Shown in pieces: positions 33,461-34,042 of a stretch of DNA of 34,042 bases. This stretch comes from Bradyrhizobium oropedii. Its GTDB lineage: Bacteria; Pseudomonadota; Alphaproteobacteria; Rhizobiales; Xanthobacteraceae. The first letter of the stretch is position 1. Every line of letters starts with the position of its first letter. The stretch lies in the NCBI RefSeq assembly GCF_020889685.1, contig NZ_JACMYO010000086.1, positions 1 through 34,042 of the forward strand, read 5' to 3'. The position numbers were made by a program, and so were the translations under genes. Below the pieces are notes generated by a model, which saw nothing but the letters and a program-made list of their open reading frames with translations, was not told where the DNA came from and did no database searches.

Positions 33461-33908
33461 GGCGCCGGCGCCAGCCGGGCGCCTCGCGTCGGACTACAGG
33501 CTGGAGGACCAGGTCGGGTTCCTGCTGCGGCGGGCCTATCAGCGCGCCTCGTCCAACCTGGTCGACCGGATCGGGTCCTACGACCTGACGGCCCCGCAAT
33601 ATGCCACGCTGGCCCGGCTCTACGAGCGCGGGGCGCTGTCGCAGAACCTGCTCGGCCGGCTGGTGGCGATGGAGCCCGCCAACATCCGCGACGTCGTGCT
33701 GCGGCTGAAGAAGCGGCGGCTGGTTGCGACCCGGCGCGACCCGACCGACAAGCGGCTGATCCTGATCGACCTGACCGCGGCCGGCACAGCCCTGGTCGAG
33801 CAGTTGATCCCGATCGAGATCGCATGCACCGCGACGACGCTGGCGCCGCTCAAGGCGAACGAGAGGAAGCAGCTCTATGATCTGCTCGGCCGTCTGGCCG
33901 ATGGCTGA
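33441..33908 (+). CDS. MarR-family transcriptional regulator
   Basis: A 155-residue winged-helix repressor. The dimerisation helix VGFLLRRAYQRASSNLVDRI is followed by LTAPQYATLARLYERGALSQNLLGRLVAMEPANIRDVVLRLKKRRLV (recognition helix about 75-90) and the wing RRDPTDKRLILIDLTAAG (about 96-113) with the conserved Asp-Arg pair. It lies inside the end of the nitroreductase frame (20-base overlap) and likely represses this operon through the palindrome upstream. Related proteins release DNA when they bind phenolic or other small ligands. Confidence 0.92.
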   Translation: MPRTSTKAPAPAGRLASDYRLEDQVGFLLRRAYQRASSNLVDRIGSYDLTAPQYATLARLYERGALSQNLLGRLVAMEPANIRDVVLRLKKRRLVATRRDPTDKRLILIDLTAAGTALVEQLIPIEIACTATTLAPLKANERKQLYDLLGRLADG

Positions 33909-33931
33909 GCCGGCGCCACATACTCGCTGTC

Positions 33932-33994
33932 GTCCCTGCCTAGTGCGCAATTGCGCACGGGAGCAGGGACCCATAACCACAGGGCATCGTGGTT
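33932..33994. repeat. Palindromic intergenic repeat element
   Basis: A nested set of inverted repeats: GTCCCTGC (33932-33939) with GCAGGGAC (33963-33970), enclosing the perfect 16-bp palindrome GTGCGCAATTGCGCAC (33943-33958), then AACCAC (33975-33980) with GTGGTT (33989-33994). The motif CGTGGTT returns at the window edge (34036-34042). This looks like a dispersed REP-type element of rhizobial genomes, and it may also end the marR transcript. Confidence 0.55.
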
Positions 33995-34042
33995 GAAGTA
34001 GGCTGTCGCTCCAGCGTTGCAACACAATCGGCATTCGTGGTT

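Overview
The window looks like a piece of a high-GC alphaproteobacterial chromosome, most likely Bradyrhizobium or a close relative. The order rlpA - dacA - tmk - holB - metG - tatD - MBL hydrolase is typical of that group. A giant haemagglutinin driven by a FecI/FecR-type module and the palindromic repeat at the right edge also fit. The genus is an inference; no marker gene was compared.

Region 1 (1 to about 6366) is the end of an integrative element inserted at the 3' end of a tRNA-Ser(UGA) gene (6367-6456, minus strand). From the tRNA inward it holds a P4-type tyrosine recombinase, two small genes I cannot assign firmly, a patch of about six G-rich repeats spaced 10-12 bp, and a minus-strand replication-type module: AlpA-like regulator, Toprim primase and RepA-like hexameric helicase. 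The first 870 bases carry no convincing gene. The far end of the element lies outside the window. On the other side of the tRNA (6549-6675) is the broken C-terminus of a second integrase with its own short G-rich repeats, so this tRNA was probably used at least twice.

Region 2 (6688-20539) is the most interesting part: a four-gene cell-surface-signalling and adhesin locus. A periplasmic protein with an N-terminal STN signalling domain and a C-terminal TonB-like domain, but no beta-barrel, is followed by an ECF sigma factor (4-base overlap), a FecR anti-sigma factor and an approximately 3,787-residue filamentous-haemagglutinin-type exoprotein with a TPS domain at the front and a DUF3739-type region at the back. 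The layout recalls the VreA-VreI-VreR system of Pseudomonas aeruginosa, which is phosphate-controlled and linked to a large two-partner exoprotein. PHO-box-like sequences with 4-base spacers lie before the first gene and before the exoprotein gene. No TpsB transporter or TonB-dependent receptor is in the window.

Region 3 (20540-24790) is a set of unrelated small loci: a low-molecular-weight tyrosine-phosphatase-like protein, a convergent NUDIX hydrolase, an eight-codon ORF with a strong ribosome-binding site, a matrixin-like zinc protease with five internal repeats, two tiny membrane-protein ORFs and an RlpA-like lipoprotein.

Region 4 (24788-34042) is mostly conserved chromosome: an epoxide-hydrolase-like enzyme on the minus strand, then dacA-tmk-holB-metG-tatD-MBL, closely packed with several ATGA overlaps. 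The methionyl-tRNA synthetase has an unusual histone-H1-like Lys/Ala N-terminal extension of about 156 residues. A nitroreductase-marR pair follows, with a near-perfect palindromic operator over its promoter. The window ends in a palindromic intergenic repeat.
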